A DNA stretch of 64,000 nucleotides from Cristatella mucedo (Eukaryota > Bryozoa > Phylactolaemata > Cristatellidae): contig WPIO01000039.1 in NCBI GenBank assembly GCA_009760855.2, positions 745,501 to 809,500 of the forward strand, read 5' to 3'. Position 1 is the first letter of the stretch, and each line of letters begins with the position of its first letter. The position numbers were made by a program, and so were the translations under genes. Positions 47,650 to 58,815 of the stretch are shown piece after piece. A model generated the notes under the pieces. The model worked only from the letters and a program-made list of their open reading frames with translations. It was not told the DNA's origin and searched no databases.

Positions 47650-49110
47650 AATGCGCGGCTAGAGGTAGCATTAAGAGATAGGGGGAGGATTTGCAAATAT
47701 TATTAGGTCGAGAGCAGAAGCCGCTCTCGATGTTCGCTATATAAGTGGCGACAGTCTTCAGATGGGGCATGACATTATTTCTGAGAAGGGAGAGGTTTTC
47801 TGATTCTATCAATACGTAGCCGACGGCGCAGAAGTAGTAGTTCCCATCATATTCTGTTTTGTACATACGCCATGATTGTCCGTGGTGCCTAATTCTTCCA
47901 AAGTATATAGCCTTACCAAAATTAGGGGAGCAAGTTGTGCTAAAATACCCTTTTTTCCAGATCTCGATGTTGAGTTGACAGTCTTGGTCTGCCTGTGTTT
48001 CATTGAGACCGGATGACACAAATTTAAAGTGCCTAGAAAGAGATTGAGTTCTCTGAGGGCACTATATCAAGTGTATTATTATTACTATTGTTGTCTGTTT
48101 TTCAAGTGATCTTTTGAGTGTCAGCTTGGTTTGGTCATTTATCGGCAGAGTCGCTTGGATAATTGTCAGGGTTGCTAGAAAAGCCTCTGCACACTGGTAA
48201 ATATCAAGGTTACTGGCGTGGTAAATGCTGTTTAGTATATTGTCATTTTTATCGCTATTAACTTTAACTCGTCCCCTGATCAAGAATTCCACAACTGTGT
48301 AGGATCCAATCTTGCGTGGTTCCATATTTGAATCCACCCGATGAATACGGCTCTGATTCCATATATAAGCAGTGGAGCTAGAAGTGTGATATCTCGTACA
48401 TCTTCTGAAGGTTTGAGGTCAATGGAAAGCATGGTCTGCGTCCATACATGACCTCAAGTGGAGTGCACTTGGTTGAGGCACGCACAGATGTGCGATACGA
48501 AAACAAAGCAAAGCACAGAGGATCAGCTTGTTCCAGTTGTCATCCTGGTTATTAAAAAAACTTACTTATATATTATTTTAGTGCTCGATCGTCACGTTCC
48601 CGTTGCTATTTGGTTTTGGGTGGTAGGCATATGAAGTGCCGTGATCTGTTTGAAAGTACTCCATTAAGTTTTCAATTGTTGTGTTCACAAACGTCCGTTC
48701 ATAGTTGCTTACTAGAGTCCACACAGCCGACGCGGCAAATAACAGCGAAAAAACTGCTACTGACTTGGCACTCTTGTCGAAACAGCAGTTACTTCAGTAA
48801 AACCAGAGAAGTGATTGGCAGCAGAGTAATATATATTTGTTGCCATTTGATGTTCCCTGAAGGGGACTAATCGCACAAATCTAGGCTCCATAGTTTCCAG
48901 GCACTAGTATCTTGTTGAGTGTTAGTTCCTCCTTGCTGATTTTGGGATTATGACAACACATTTTTCAGTCTTTTTTATAAGTCGGTGAACGGCGTTCTTC
49001 ATTCATTTCCAGTAATAATGATCAGACATTTTGGTCAACGTCTTAGCTTCGCAAAAATGACCACCAGAAGCTTTCAAGATAGCTGGAAGTCAGCGTTTTT
49101 GAGAGCAATG
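47650..49110 (-). mobile_element. Ty3/gypsy-like integrase pseudogene
   Basis: In minus-strand order: an integrase zinc-binding segment (GGHFCEAKTLTKMSDHYYWK, then RLIKKTEKC), a core segment around NHFSGFTEVTAVST and NYERTFVNTTIENLMEYF, AYHPKPNSNGN, and the C-terminal signature YRTSVRASTKCTPLEVMYGR (48423-48500). Further downstream frames (48062-48337, 47700-48020) are open but not recognised. Stops and frameshifts are frequent. No LTR was identified. A SINE/LINE tail (48020-48090) sits inside. Confidence 0.75.
48020..48090 (+). mobile_element. LINE-A / SINE-A 3' tail inserted in the gypsy relic
   Basis: AAAGTGCCTAGAAAGAGATTG...GGGCACTATATCAAGTG with ATT tail. The stem pair is GTGCC/GGCAC, a compensatory change relative to the common GCGCC/GGCGC. 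Confidence 0.8.
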
Positions 49111-49119
49111 TTTTCTTCC

Positions 49120-49815
49120 CATAGTGAAGAATCCCTCTTTTAGCTCGATATGGCTTGGCTATTCGTCTTAACTAAGACTTATATATATATACGTTTCTCT
49201 GGATGTAGATCGTTAATGCGCTGGTTGTACTTATGTTGTGTTGATGTGGAGATTCTCATTAGAATTTGGTTTTTTATGGTAGAAAGCTAAATTTACGATG
49301 ATTTAAAACATAGTTAATTTAGCATGCAAGCGGATGTAATGAGATTACCTTGTAAGATCTTCCCTTACGCAATGCTTACATGATTAAACATGATATGGAG
49401 TTAACAGACTCGTAGCTACGTTAGCCGTCGTTAAAGGAAAAAGGAAGCTTAAGTAGAAAATTAATCTACCTTGTTTCAAACTGTGAACGTACGATTCTTA
49501 GACTTTCGACAACACTTCAATGAAGTTAAAGGTATTTTCCGCTTCGCTGCAAATTCGCTTGTTTCAATTGCTTCGACTGCTTTACAAAATTGCTTCAATC
49601 AATCGAACTGAAATTTTAACTCCCGTTTATATGATTTTTTTTAGATATCGCGGGAAGTTCTTTGCCGGATATGAGTGGAAGTTTGCTGTAGGATGTTCTC
49701 CGTATTGATAATTGCCACGGAAAAATTAATTATAATGAAAAGATTTAATTATAATTAACATGTTTGGTTCTCTGCGTCATCTTTCAGATGGAGCCCATTC
49801 TGGTCTGGAGGGGTA
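49120..49815. other. No recognisable gene
   Basis: AT-rich with short frames; possibly upstream remains of the gypsy element. Confidence 0.35.
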
Positions 49816-49819
49816 TACA

Positions 49820-49995
49820 AAATCCTAGCTGATTAAACAGCCTCTTTTTGTATAGCGACAGAAGAGCCTTTACGGCTATCACCACCGATTGCAATGGTGA
49901 TAAAGGATCGCCCACCGCAGGAATCAAACCCACGACCTCGGGAGCGAGGTCGTGAAAGCAACCACCTTACCTAGTGTGCCATCACGGCCATAGTC
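49820..49995 (-). mobile_element. SINE-B
   Basis: Minus strand: ATGGCCGTGATGGCACACTA (A-box side), CTCCCGAGGTCGTGGGTTTG (B-box side), then the shared body and tail GGCTCTTCTGTCGCTATAC. One of the better preserved copies. Confidence 0.75.
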
Positions 49996-50204
49996 TGGCC
50001 TAGTCCATTTTAAACCCCCGGCTATAGTTTCGCCTAGGATACCTGACGCCCTACGAGACTGACGTCGGAAATTTCACCCGCCACGCAGAAAAATTATATC
50101 CTTCCGTCATGCGGCAGGATGGCATAGCGTTGTCTTACGTGACCATATTATGACTACTTCAATGATTCAGTGAAGCGAGTCTACAGTGATAAGGGAGCGA
50201 GCGA

Positions 50205-50700
50205 CGAACCAAAGGTACGTATCGTCTTCAAAGTATTTTAGATTGATTAGAGACACCGCTAAACGATTTGACTCGAAATAGTGGATGGTACGACGGCGAA
50301 GCCGGAAGTGGGAAGTATTTTTAGTAGGTATTCTGGAGCACGAGAAGTGAGGGACTTTAAAGTAGGTGACAGGTACTTGAAGTCGATATGCTGCTCGATG
50401 GGCAGCAAGAGCAGGTTATCGCGAATTGATGTGATGCTGTGTTTTTTCCAGGTGTTTAGCACCTGCCGCGATCGTGAGAGATAAGTCTACCTGCGTAGTT
50501 TTTCTCTAACTATATCTTATTGCACAGGCAGGAAGACCTGCGAATAGTGAGTCACGGATCTAGGCGCGAAGTCACAAATGCGTGGGCCGGCTTGACTGAT
50601 ATACTTAAGCACACCCAAGCTTTGCTACGGTGCGTTTGCTGAAATTAGGCAGAGTGACTGTGGTCTCTTTCGTACGTTCGTTCTTTCCGTACACGCAACT
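50205..50700 (-). mobile_element. LINE-A reverse transcriptase C-terminal fragment
   Basis: The minus-strand frame reads LLLLPIEQHIDFKYLSPTLK and SLTSRAPEYLLKIL, the LPIEQRIDFKL...SLHSLAPAYL block of CR1/L2-like elements, with further decayed RT sequence upstream. Confidence 0.7.
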
Positions 50701-51179
50701 CACAGTGGATTCACTAGCAGCCATTCACCATTGGAAAGGGATCTCTTGCAAATATAAATGCACGTCATAGTAGAAAATTAAATTTTTAACAGGAACAAAA
50801 GTTTGAAATTCCCAGAAGTAAGAAACTAACAATTTTGATTGCAAGGACTCCGAATTAATGAGAGAAAAAAATTGTAAATCGAATCTTTGTTTGCGTAGCT
50901 ATCGTAGACCAAGATGAAAAATACCAAACATGAATCAACTCAGCGTCGAACTGTCGAAAAGAAATTATTTTCGTACAGCTCCACACCAGTAAGAGACTGA
51001 AGAAGAAGCCCGAGAACGTCATGTTTTTACAGATCGACGAACAGTCGCATGCGAACAACTCATCAATGCCAATATGCTGAAGAAGTCAGTGTGGTCCCCA
51101 AGCTAGATCAGAGGACACAGAGACCCGCCTTCCAAAGCGAAGTCAATATTTCCCACGTTTTTGTCAGCGTGTAATCTAG

Positions 51180-51965
51180 TGCATGTAATAACAATAATAT
51201 GGTAATAACAATAAAGATAATTTATGCATTAAGAACCATAGATTGACTGAATCTTTCTCTGCACACTTTCATGCGGCTGGAAGGAAGCATATCGAGTGGT
51301 TGGTGATCTAACATGAAAATTTGTAACACGCATACTCATTCAAGGGGGATCTCCTTATAAGAAACAAATGCTGCCAGGAACTAGTGCAGGTCTGGCTTAG
51401 CTTCAAGTGCCGTCAATTCAGGAGGATGGGATTGCAGTGGTAGAACGATCCCGGCTCCTAGTGTCCGTGGAAGGAAAGCATGTCTGCGAAGGATCGTATG
51501 AGAGCTAAGAGGCACAGATAAGCGACCAGAGTCAGAGGAGCTGGGTGACGCGATGGGAAGCCCGAGGAGTTCGGAGTGCGGATCATAGGTGTCCGGAGAT
51601 AATGAAGGGACTTTCGAGTGAGTAGCGGGATGTTGACATTGGTCCAGTGCACAATGATGAAGAGCCAGCGATGTGCCAGTTGTGGCGCTACAGTCAGACA
51701 GGCCAGAGTGCCAAGTTTTGCGCCATCTGTGGGCGTCTTACTGCACCGCTAGAAAGATCTGAAAGAATAGACTCGCAGAAGTCTCGACGGCGAGTCAAAA
51801 GTACGAACTGACGTTTCTGCGGTAGCCCTATATAATTACTCACGAATTTTCGCAACATTATGCATTGTAAAGCAGGCGCACTCGCCTGTGGAGTGTATGG
51901 CGTCATCCAGCGCCAGATCTTTTCGGAACCGGCCACTCGTTCTCAAAGTTGAGGATGCGGGGACA
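51180..51965 (-). mobile_element. LINE-A fragment, strongly decayed
   Basis: Same order of 3' UTR and RT C-terminal landmarks as at 39305-40115, with an AAT-rich end at 51190-51205. Similarity is visible only in patches. Confidence 0.5.
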
Positions 51966-52109
51966 TGAGTTGACCGAGTTGCATTAGGCTTGTCCCTGAC
52001 TATTAGGTCGGTCTTGTCATCAATCAATTTAAGAACTTACCTGCAAATTATTGGCGAATGTCGAATACAGTGTTCGAGGGAGTGGTGCTGAATTGCCATG
52101 AGGGATAAA

Positions 52110-52331
52110 AAAGCATAGAGAGAGCGAGAGAGAGGGAGAGAAAAAGGGAGAGAGAGAGAGCAAGAGAGCGAGAGGAAGAGCGAGAGAGAGAGAGAGAGAG
52201 AGAGAAAAAGAGAGAGAGAGCAAGAGAGCGAGAGAAAGAGCGAGAGAGAGACAGAAAAAAAAGAGAGAGAGAGAAAAAGAGAGAGCGAGAGAGCGAGCTA
52301 GAGCGAGAGCAAGAGAGCGAGAGAAAGAGCA

Positions 52332-52401
<70 letters not shown>

Positions 52402-52402
52402 T
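52110..52402 (+). repeat. (AG)n microsatellite with AAAG and GCGAG units
   Basis: About 290 bases of imperfect AG. It gives spurious Ser/Leu frames on the minus strand. Confidence 0.95.
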
Positions 52403-52409
52403 GAGCTCA

Positions 52410-53270
52410 ACTTCGCTAGCTTACGAATTATCACATCGGCATGATGGAGGGAGAGCATAAAGTTGTATACAATAGAGGCAAAGAAGAAACATCTTGGTGG
52501 TGACCGATGCATCCGATACTAACTGGATGACAGTATAGATGGCCGCTGACATCCATAATCTAAAGTCTCCTTCCAAGACATGACCTAAGCAATTGCTGTT
52601 GTACGCCCAATGATACCCACGTGAGACTTGAGGCCCTCAGCAAGCGCTCAGTGAGCAGAGCTCTGGCGCCAAACGGCCGAGCTCCGAGAGATGCAGCTGA
52701 ATTAGCAGCCAAGCAAACCACCCATAGTAGTGGCAGTGCCGTCTCTAGTAGTGGGCGATTAGCTCCGACGACTCTTTTTAAGGTCCCGTGCACGGCTTCT
52801 TTTCGCTCCTGCTCCTGCTCCTCGTGCTCCTCCTCCACGGAGGAGGAGGAGCAGGAGGAGCCGAGCGTTTTGCTGGACTGCAAGGTATAGTGACACCAGC
52901 GACTGTAAGACGGCGTGTCCAGTCACATTGAGTTGAGCGAAGAATTTACCTTTGGGCGCCTTCACTTGATGTTCAAGCTGCGGAGAGCTCAAGTAGCCAC
53001 ATAAGGTTTATACTGCACGCAACGTGATGAACCAGCTGTTGCAATACAAAAAAGGGTTCCGAAGAGCTTGCACTTTAATTACGGGTTAATGCTGGAAACA
53101 TATTGAGAAGATTGGTCCAGCAGCAGAATATTTGTTCTAGGTGCTTTTGGCCAGACAAACGTGTCAGAAATGGCACCAGCCAGCCTCCTTACAAATTCAA
53201 AATGTGGTGCAGCTGCAATTTACACGAAAAGCTGTGAGTAACTTCGGTTTGGATTTCAAATTATAGAGAA
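52410..53270. other. No recognisable gene
   Basis: An 89-codon frame (52621-52890) ends in a Cys/Ser then Glu run created by a GCTCCT/GGAGGA inverted repeat (52805-52862). No family was recognised. Confidence 0.35.
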
Positions 53271-53279
53271 CAGTGTCTA

Positions 53280-56200
53280 AGGTTGACCCACCTAATTTTA
53301 CTCCATTGCGCTTGCGCGTTCTCGCACAATGGCCTCTCGTGGCCCGGCTCATAAAGCAGCCTGAGACCACTCCACCCGGGTTCTCATTCTATCAGTCCAT
53401 GCCTTCTGACAAGGTTGGTGGCGGGGTTGCAATTGTTGTTCGCGAATCGTTTGGCTATAAGATGTGCAGTTTCTCGCATGGGCCATCGTTTGAATCGGTT
53501 TCAATTAGGTCTTCATCAAAGACAATGCCTCTCACTGTTGTGATATACCGGCCGCCTTCTGGCTGTCTAAACTTGTTTATAGAAGAGTTTTCAGAGTTCC
53601 TCGCTAAAATATTTGTCTGTGACAGGCCGTTACTGATTGTAGAAAACTTCAATATTCACGTTGACAACCCAAGCAACAGCCAGGTCCGCTCATTTCTTAA
53701 TAATAATAATAATAATAATAATAATGTACTTGATAAAGCGCCCTCAGAGAACTTCATCTCTTTCTAGGCGCTTTATATTTGCTGCAAAGGGAAATGCAAT
53801 TGAATGGTAAGTAAAATCATGCTTGAAAAACAAACAAAATGAATAACATGGTTAGGGGTAACATGCACAGGGTCAGCATGCAAATGTGGTTAGTGGCAGC
53901 ATGCACAGTGTCAGCACGCATAAGCACGTGAAGGACGAATCACAGGGACCCACTAAATGCTGTCCTAAATAGGTGTGTTTTTAAGTTCCTTTTAAATGTG
54001 GTCAGGTCAGGGGATGTTCTGACGCAGGTCGGGAGGGAGTTCCAGGCTGTGGGAGCATACGAACTAAATGCACGGTCTCCAAAGGATTTAAGGTTTGTAC
54101 GAGGTATTTCTAGACTGTTGGATTCCGAAAAGCGGGTGGTAAGATGCTTGACTGTTTGGAGAAGTTTGGTTTGGTCCAAAACGTTAATCGTACCACCTAC
54201 GTCGGTGGCCATATTATAGATTTCGTGATCACTAAGGATGTCCTCCCCATTGACCTCATGGTGTGCCCACTGACCCTCTCGGATCATTGTTCGGTCTCGT
54301 TTACTGTTCCTGCTCCCCTGTACGTACAGGGTAATGTCGAACTTGTCAAACGACGTAACTTACAAAGAATTGACATAGACAAGTTTTTGAAATCTGTTTA
54401 TGATGCATGTCTTCTTGATCTACATTCAGACGCGACCGGAAGCCTCGACACCCTCACTGATGCGATTAACATGATACTCAGTAGTGCTCTTGACAAGCAT
54501 GCTCCCGTTCGCTCTATCCGCGTTCAAAGTCGTGGAGATTCCTTTCAATTTACAAAAACTCCTAAAGATGCGCCGGGTTAAGCGCAGGCTTGAACGTTGA
54601 TTCAAGAAATCGGGGTCTGATGCAGATCTAGACAATTTCAAAGACTTCCTTCGAGTTTACACTCGAAAGCTTAAAAAACAGCGCTTATTTTTTCATCCGA
54701 AAGCTGAATTCCTACCAGTCGGACCCTAAACAGATTTAAAAGACAGTAAACCATTTACTGGCCAATGCTGGGAGATCTGACTCTCCAGATATTAAGGACT
54801 CAGCCGAAAAGTTTTCAGAATTCTTTACTGATACAATTGTGCACATTCGTGCCTCTATTAAGCCCCCTACGACTAAAGCAATCGCGGTTTACAACCTGTG
54901 ACCTTCCTTACAAGGTTCTCCGAGGTTTCTGCATGCGATGTGGCTACCTTAATAAGGTCAAGCAAAAAGAGTCAGTCTCCTGAAGACCCTATACCTTCAT
55001 CTCTGTGGTCTTCACTGGCAGACCAACTTAGCCCTGCCATAACCAAGTTTGTTAATGCTTTTGGAAAAGGGTTCATCCCCAAGTCCATCAAATCGGCAAT
55101 CGTTAGACCCATACTTTAAAGGCCTGGATTAGATACAGAGGTCCTTGCAAACTATCGCCCTGTTTCCCTTCTTCCTTTCTTGTCAAAGATTTTCAAAAAA
55201 TTTTTTGCTAAGCAGCTAGTTGAACATATTGAAAAGAATGAAATGTTAGAAACATTTCAATCAGGATTCAAGAGGCAGCACTCCACTGAAACTGCTCTCC
55301 TCCGTGTTAATAATGACATTCTACGTGGTAACGACGACGGGAATGTCGCTGCCCTAGCTCTGCTCGATCTGTCTGCTGCCTTCGACACCATTTATCACGA
55401 TGTTCTGCTTGAGCGATTGAGAACAACGATCGGTCTGGCAGACGAAGCACTGGCGTGGTTTAAATCGTACTTGTCTGGTCGTGTTCAATCCGTGTCGTGT
55501 GGGGGTCAGGTCTCACACACGAGAAGGGTCACCTGTGGAGTCCCTCAATGGTCTGTACTTGGTCCCTTGCTGTTCTCCATTTATACGCAACCTCTGGGAA
55601 GAGTGATTAAGGCCCATGGAATAGGATATCACTTTTATGCTGACAATACTCAGTTGTATTTGTCATTTAAACCGTCGGAATCTGCTGCAGCAACTGAGAA
55701 ACTGAATGCTTGCCTTGCCGATATTCGATCCTGGATGTCGGAAAACTTCCTGGAATTAAATGGCGATAAAACCAAACTACTTCTCATAAGACACCCTAAG
55801 CGTGTGGCTGGATTAAAAGGCTTTGCTCTTCTAATAGCTGATGCTGTTGTGCAACCATTATCACGTGCTCGAAATTTAGGCGTCGTTTTCGACAACTGCC
55901 TCAATTTTAAAAGCTTCATTCAGAAGACTGCTTCTTCAGCTAGCCATCACGTACGATCCCTATCCAAGATTAGGAGCTGACTTCCACAGTGGCTTGTAAA
56001 AAATAGCTCCTTAGTTCTGTCTCGGCTTGATTATTGCAATTCCCTATTGGCTGGGCTACCAAAAAAGCGATTTGGCCACTGCAGCTGACTTTGAATATGG
56101 CTGCAAGGCTAGTCTTCAAGTCCCAGAGGTTTGAGCACGTGTCTCCTTTGCTAAAAGAGCTAAGATGGATGCCGGTTGACCAACGGATTCAGAGCAAGGT

Positions 56201-56640
56201 TCTTACGCTGACCCACAAGGCCCACCACGGCTTGGCTCCTCCACACCTAGCTGAACTGCTGCCTCAGTTTAAGCCTGTTCGCGCCCTCAGGTCCTGTGTC
56301 GACAATAAATTAGCTGTCCCATTCCTCTGCTTAAAGACGGTTGGCGACAGAAGCTTTAGCTCTGCAGGTCCTAGACTGTGGAACTCGCTTCCACAATTCT
56401 TACGCAACGACAACTACTCTCATACTGTCGTCTATGGCACACCCTTTTCAGCGGTTCTGAGCTGCTGCTTCTATGCTACTCACTACCTCAACTGCTCTCC
56501 TGACTCTGCTATGCTTCCCACTTTCTCTTTGTTGCGTGAGACGAAGTCTGTTGGCTACCGAATGCGTACCGAAAGCCACTTAGGCTGTGAGTGGGCTATA
56601 CAACAATCTCCTGCGTAAAACCCACATGGTCTTTATGACT
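53280..56640 (+). mobile_element. LINE-B: CR1/L2-like non-LTR retrotransposon, 5'-truncated, with EN and RT
   Basis: Endonuclease remnants (GGGVAIVVRESF, VVIYRPPSG, LLIVENFNIHVDNPSN at 53400-53690, and LTLSDHCSVSF at 54270) are followed by linker (LDTLTDAINM), ANYRPVSLLPFLSKIF, then RT (SGFKRQHSTETALL, LDLSAAFDTIYHDVLL, CGVPQWSVLGPLLFSIY, HFYADNTQLYLSF, LNGDKTKLLL, RNLGVVFDNC). It closes with ELRWMPVDQRIQ and DRSFSSAGPRLWNSLP at 56150-56390. Family norms are GDFN in the endonuclease and YADD in RT; here they are ENFN and YADN, so both active sites are damaged. Stops and frameshifts occur (54581, 54900, 55118, 55980). A LINE-A piece interrupts it at 53699-54149. The missing 5' end suggests normal truncation on insertion. 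Confidence 0.9.
53699..54149 (-). mobile_element. LINE-A 3' end nested in LINE-B
   Basis: Minus strand: IPRTNLKSFGDRAFSSYAPT and AWNSLP (end of ORF2), then 3' UTR, stem-loop and an ATT tail of about nine units. It is bordered by CTT on both sides (53696-53698 and 54147-54149). Removing it rejoins the LINE-B frame as SFL|DCL, as in the uninterrupted copy at 43995, so it inserted after LINE-B. Confidence 0.85.
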
Positions 56641-56693
56641 TTGTGGAGTGACAGACGGAGATACAGACAGACAGAGCCCTAAATATTCGAATT

Positions 56694-56838
56694 GTGATCC
56701 AACTGCCATTTCCATAATAAGATTCGCGAAACTGCGATTTTGATTCAAAATTAAATTAAATTGGCCGGTTAAATCCGGAACATTGTATCAGCTGGAGTCA
56801 AAACCGCGGTTGAGTGAAGATTATAATGGAAATGGCAG
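56694..56838. repeat. Foldback unit, copy 1
   Basis: ACTGCCATTTCCATAATAAG...AACTGCGATTTTGATT on the left is inversely repeated on the right (GAGTCAAAACCGCGG...AATGGAAATGGCAGT). About 45-base arms around a ~45-base AT-rich centre. A MITE-like structure. Confidence 0.7.
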
Positions 56839-57005
56839 TGATAGCCCAGGAGGTAAGCTTCTCGCTCTACATGACCGAGATCGCGGGTTCGAATCCTGCA
56901 GTTTGGTGATCCCTTATTGCCAAGTGCAAGCGCTGATAATAGCAGAGAAGGCTCTTCTGCTGCTATACACATGATGCTGCTAAATCAGCTAAGAATATTA
57001 TTATT
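56839..57005 (+). mobile_element. SINE-B with 7-bp target-site duplication
   Basis: tRNA-like head (GATAGCCCAGGAGGTAAGC, GCGGGTTCGAATCCTGC), body and tail GGCTCTTCTGCTGCTATACA...AAATCAGCTAAGAAT(ATT)n. ATGGCAG occurs at both edges (56832-56838, 57006-57012), which marks a retroposition event into the repeat unit. Confidence 0.85.
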
Positions 57006-57006
57006 A

Positions 57007-57400
57007 TGGCAGCTGTATTTTTGCGCGTCGCAGCGCATCACAGTTATTCGTGTTACCCGGGGGCTGTAGGGTCTCTGAACCGGCCAGGCCGGCGGGCCCA
57101 CCTGACTGGCTGGAGCTACACATACGTCAAACAGGAACAGCCCGAAATATTCAAATTGCGACGGAGCTGCCACTTCCATAATAAGGCTCCTGCAACTGCG
57201 ATTTTGATTTAACATTGTAGGAAATTTGGCGGGCAAACCCGAAACACCGTTACGTATAAGCTGGAATCAAAACCGCAGTTTCGCGACACCTATTGGGGAA
57301 ATGGCAGCTGCGTCGCAGCGCGTCACAGTTATCCGTGGTATCGGGAGGCTGTAGGGCTCGCTAAACCTGCCGACGGGCCCGCCGGTTGGTGCTACAGGTG
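57007..57400. repeat. Foldback unit copy 2 and flanking direct repeat (period about 295 bp)
   Basis: The segment GCGTCGCAGCGCATCACAGTTATTCGTG...GGCTGTAGGG...GGCGGGCCC at 57007-57120 recurs at 57302-57400. Between them (57157-57317) lies a second foldback with the same arms as copy 1 (GAGCTGCCACTTCC... / ...GGGGAAATGGCAGCTGCG). Confidence 0.75.
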
Positions 57401-57752
57401 AAAGCAAATACTGCTTAGCCGTGCGCCTTAGCAGGGCGCCGCGTAAGCCGGGTCTCGCGCTCGGGTCCGTCCGGACGCGCGCGGGTCCGTCCTGACGTCC
57501 GCTCGGACGCACAACGCCCGGAGCTCCCGCGCTCGCGGTCGCTCCTGCAGCACCCACGGGACCAGCCGGATCGGCGTCGCTCCCGTCTCTCCAGTCTTGT
57601 CCCTGTTGGCCCGCGGTGGCGGCGGTCCCGCGGCCCCGGGCGCGCAGCGTCCGCAGGGAGCCGTCGGTCGCTCCTGGACCGGAGGCTGCGGCTCCGGCGG
57701 CCTCTTGTCCGCCGGCCGCCGGTCGAGCCCGAAGGATCTCGGTCGGCTTCAC
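57267..57752 (-). pseudogene. Possible collagen-like relic, low confidence
   Basis: The minus frame is rich in Gly and contains AGQQGQDWRDGSDADPAG followed by PVGAAGATASAGAPG, where Gly recurs every third residue for short runs, as in the large collagen 2.5 kb away. The rest is Arg/Ala-rich and does not keep the period. Its last third overlaps the foldback repeat. It may be a decayed piece of a collagen paralogue or chance in GC-rich DNA. Confidence 0.2.
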
Positions 57753-58044
57753 CTTTCAGCGCGCAGCAGCTGCATTTGCTGCTACGCGCCCCGCTGGTCT
57801 GCCGCCGGCGGTGACCGCGTTGGCCGTTATCACCTGCGCCTCGCGCCGCCGTCGAACGCTAGTGGTGCTGAAGCGAATAACGCGAGCGCATTTGCAAAGA
57901 GCGTAGCTCTAGCGCAGCCGGGATTCCCAGTTGCAAAGCGCGTCCGAGCGGCTTTGCTAGACAGCGTCCACAGGGCTCCGACACTATCTTCCAGCCAACG
58001 ACGCAGCGGAGCGAGTGAACTCTCGGTACTTGGCGTGCGGTCGG

Positions 58045-58194
58045 ATGGGAGACGGCGGTGACGGCGGCGGCGGCGGCGGCGGCAAGCCTAACGAGGAGTG
58101 GAGAGCTGTAGCTCGCCTGGTTCGTAAAGCAGCTAGGTACCTAACTGGAAAAAAGAGCTCTACCCGCTTTGCATGCAATGAAGTGACGTGGTGA
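58045..58194 (+). CDS. Possible small ORF or first exon (Gly run plus amphipathic helix)
   Basis: 49 codons: MGDGGD, seven Gly from a GGC run, then KPNEEWRAVARLVRKAA, followed by RYLTGKKSST and TGA. The KPNEEW... segment looks like real helical protein, and a plausible donor AGCTAG|GTACCT follows codon 30, so this could be a first exon. There is no family assignment. Kozak context is modest (C at -3, G at +4). Confidence 0.2.
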   Translation: MGDGGDGGGGGGGKPNEEWRAVARLVRKAARYLTGKKSSTRFACNEVTW

Positions 58195-58639
58195 TCCGCT
58201 GAGGCACGTGTCAGCTAAGCGCGCCTAAGCACACTATTTCTGTAGAGCTGGTCTCACTCCGTCCCACGAACGACTTGTTGCGAGTCGGTCATGTCGTATG
58301 CAGATTCAAGCGTGCGCCATTGGGAAACGGCTCCATACAATGCCGGGACTTAGTGGACGACGGACTAGAGTACGCCTTAACGTAAAGCCCCTCACCATCT
58401 ACGAACTGATGTCGCGACATTACTGACTTGACTTGCAAAAATGTGCTGCAGAGTAAATTATCCAACCACTTTAACCAGTATTTGCTTTAAGAGATTCAAT
58501 TGAAATTGCAGTTTCACGCAGCCGATCGCAGATTGCTGCTGGCTGTGCTCTTGCTTTAATGAATATGCGAGAACTGCTCCAGAGGCTCTGCCGTCTCTGC
58601 CGTCCGCTGTGCTCGAGCGCACCGGTGAGCAATATTCTG

Positions 58640-58815
58640 GGTTCGTCCTATATGGCCCACTAGGAAAGGCGGTCGCTTTTCACGAACTCGATTCCGAGGT
58701 CATGGGTTCAAATCCTGCGGTGGGCGATCCTTTATTGCCGCTGCAAGCGGTAGTGAAAAAGCCTTAAGGGCTCTTCTGCCGCTACACACGCAACCGTTAA
58801 ATCAGCTGGTATTTT
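58640..58815 (+). mobile_element. SINE-B
   Basis: Head TATGGCCCACTAGGAAAGGC...GTCATGGGTTCAAATCCTGC, body with GGGCGATCCTTTATTGCCGC, tail GGCTCTTCTGCCGCTACACA...GTTAAATCAGCTGG. Confidence 0.8.
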
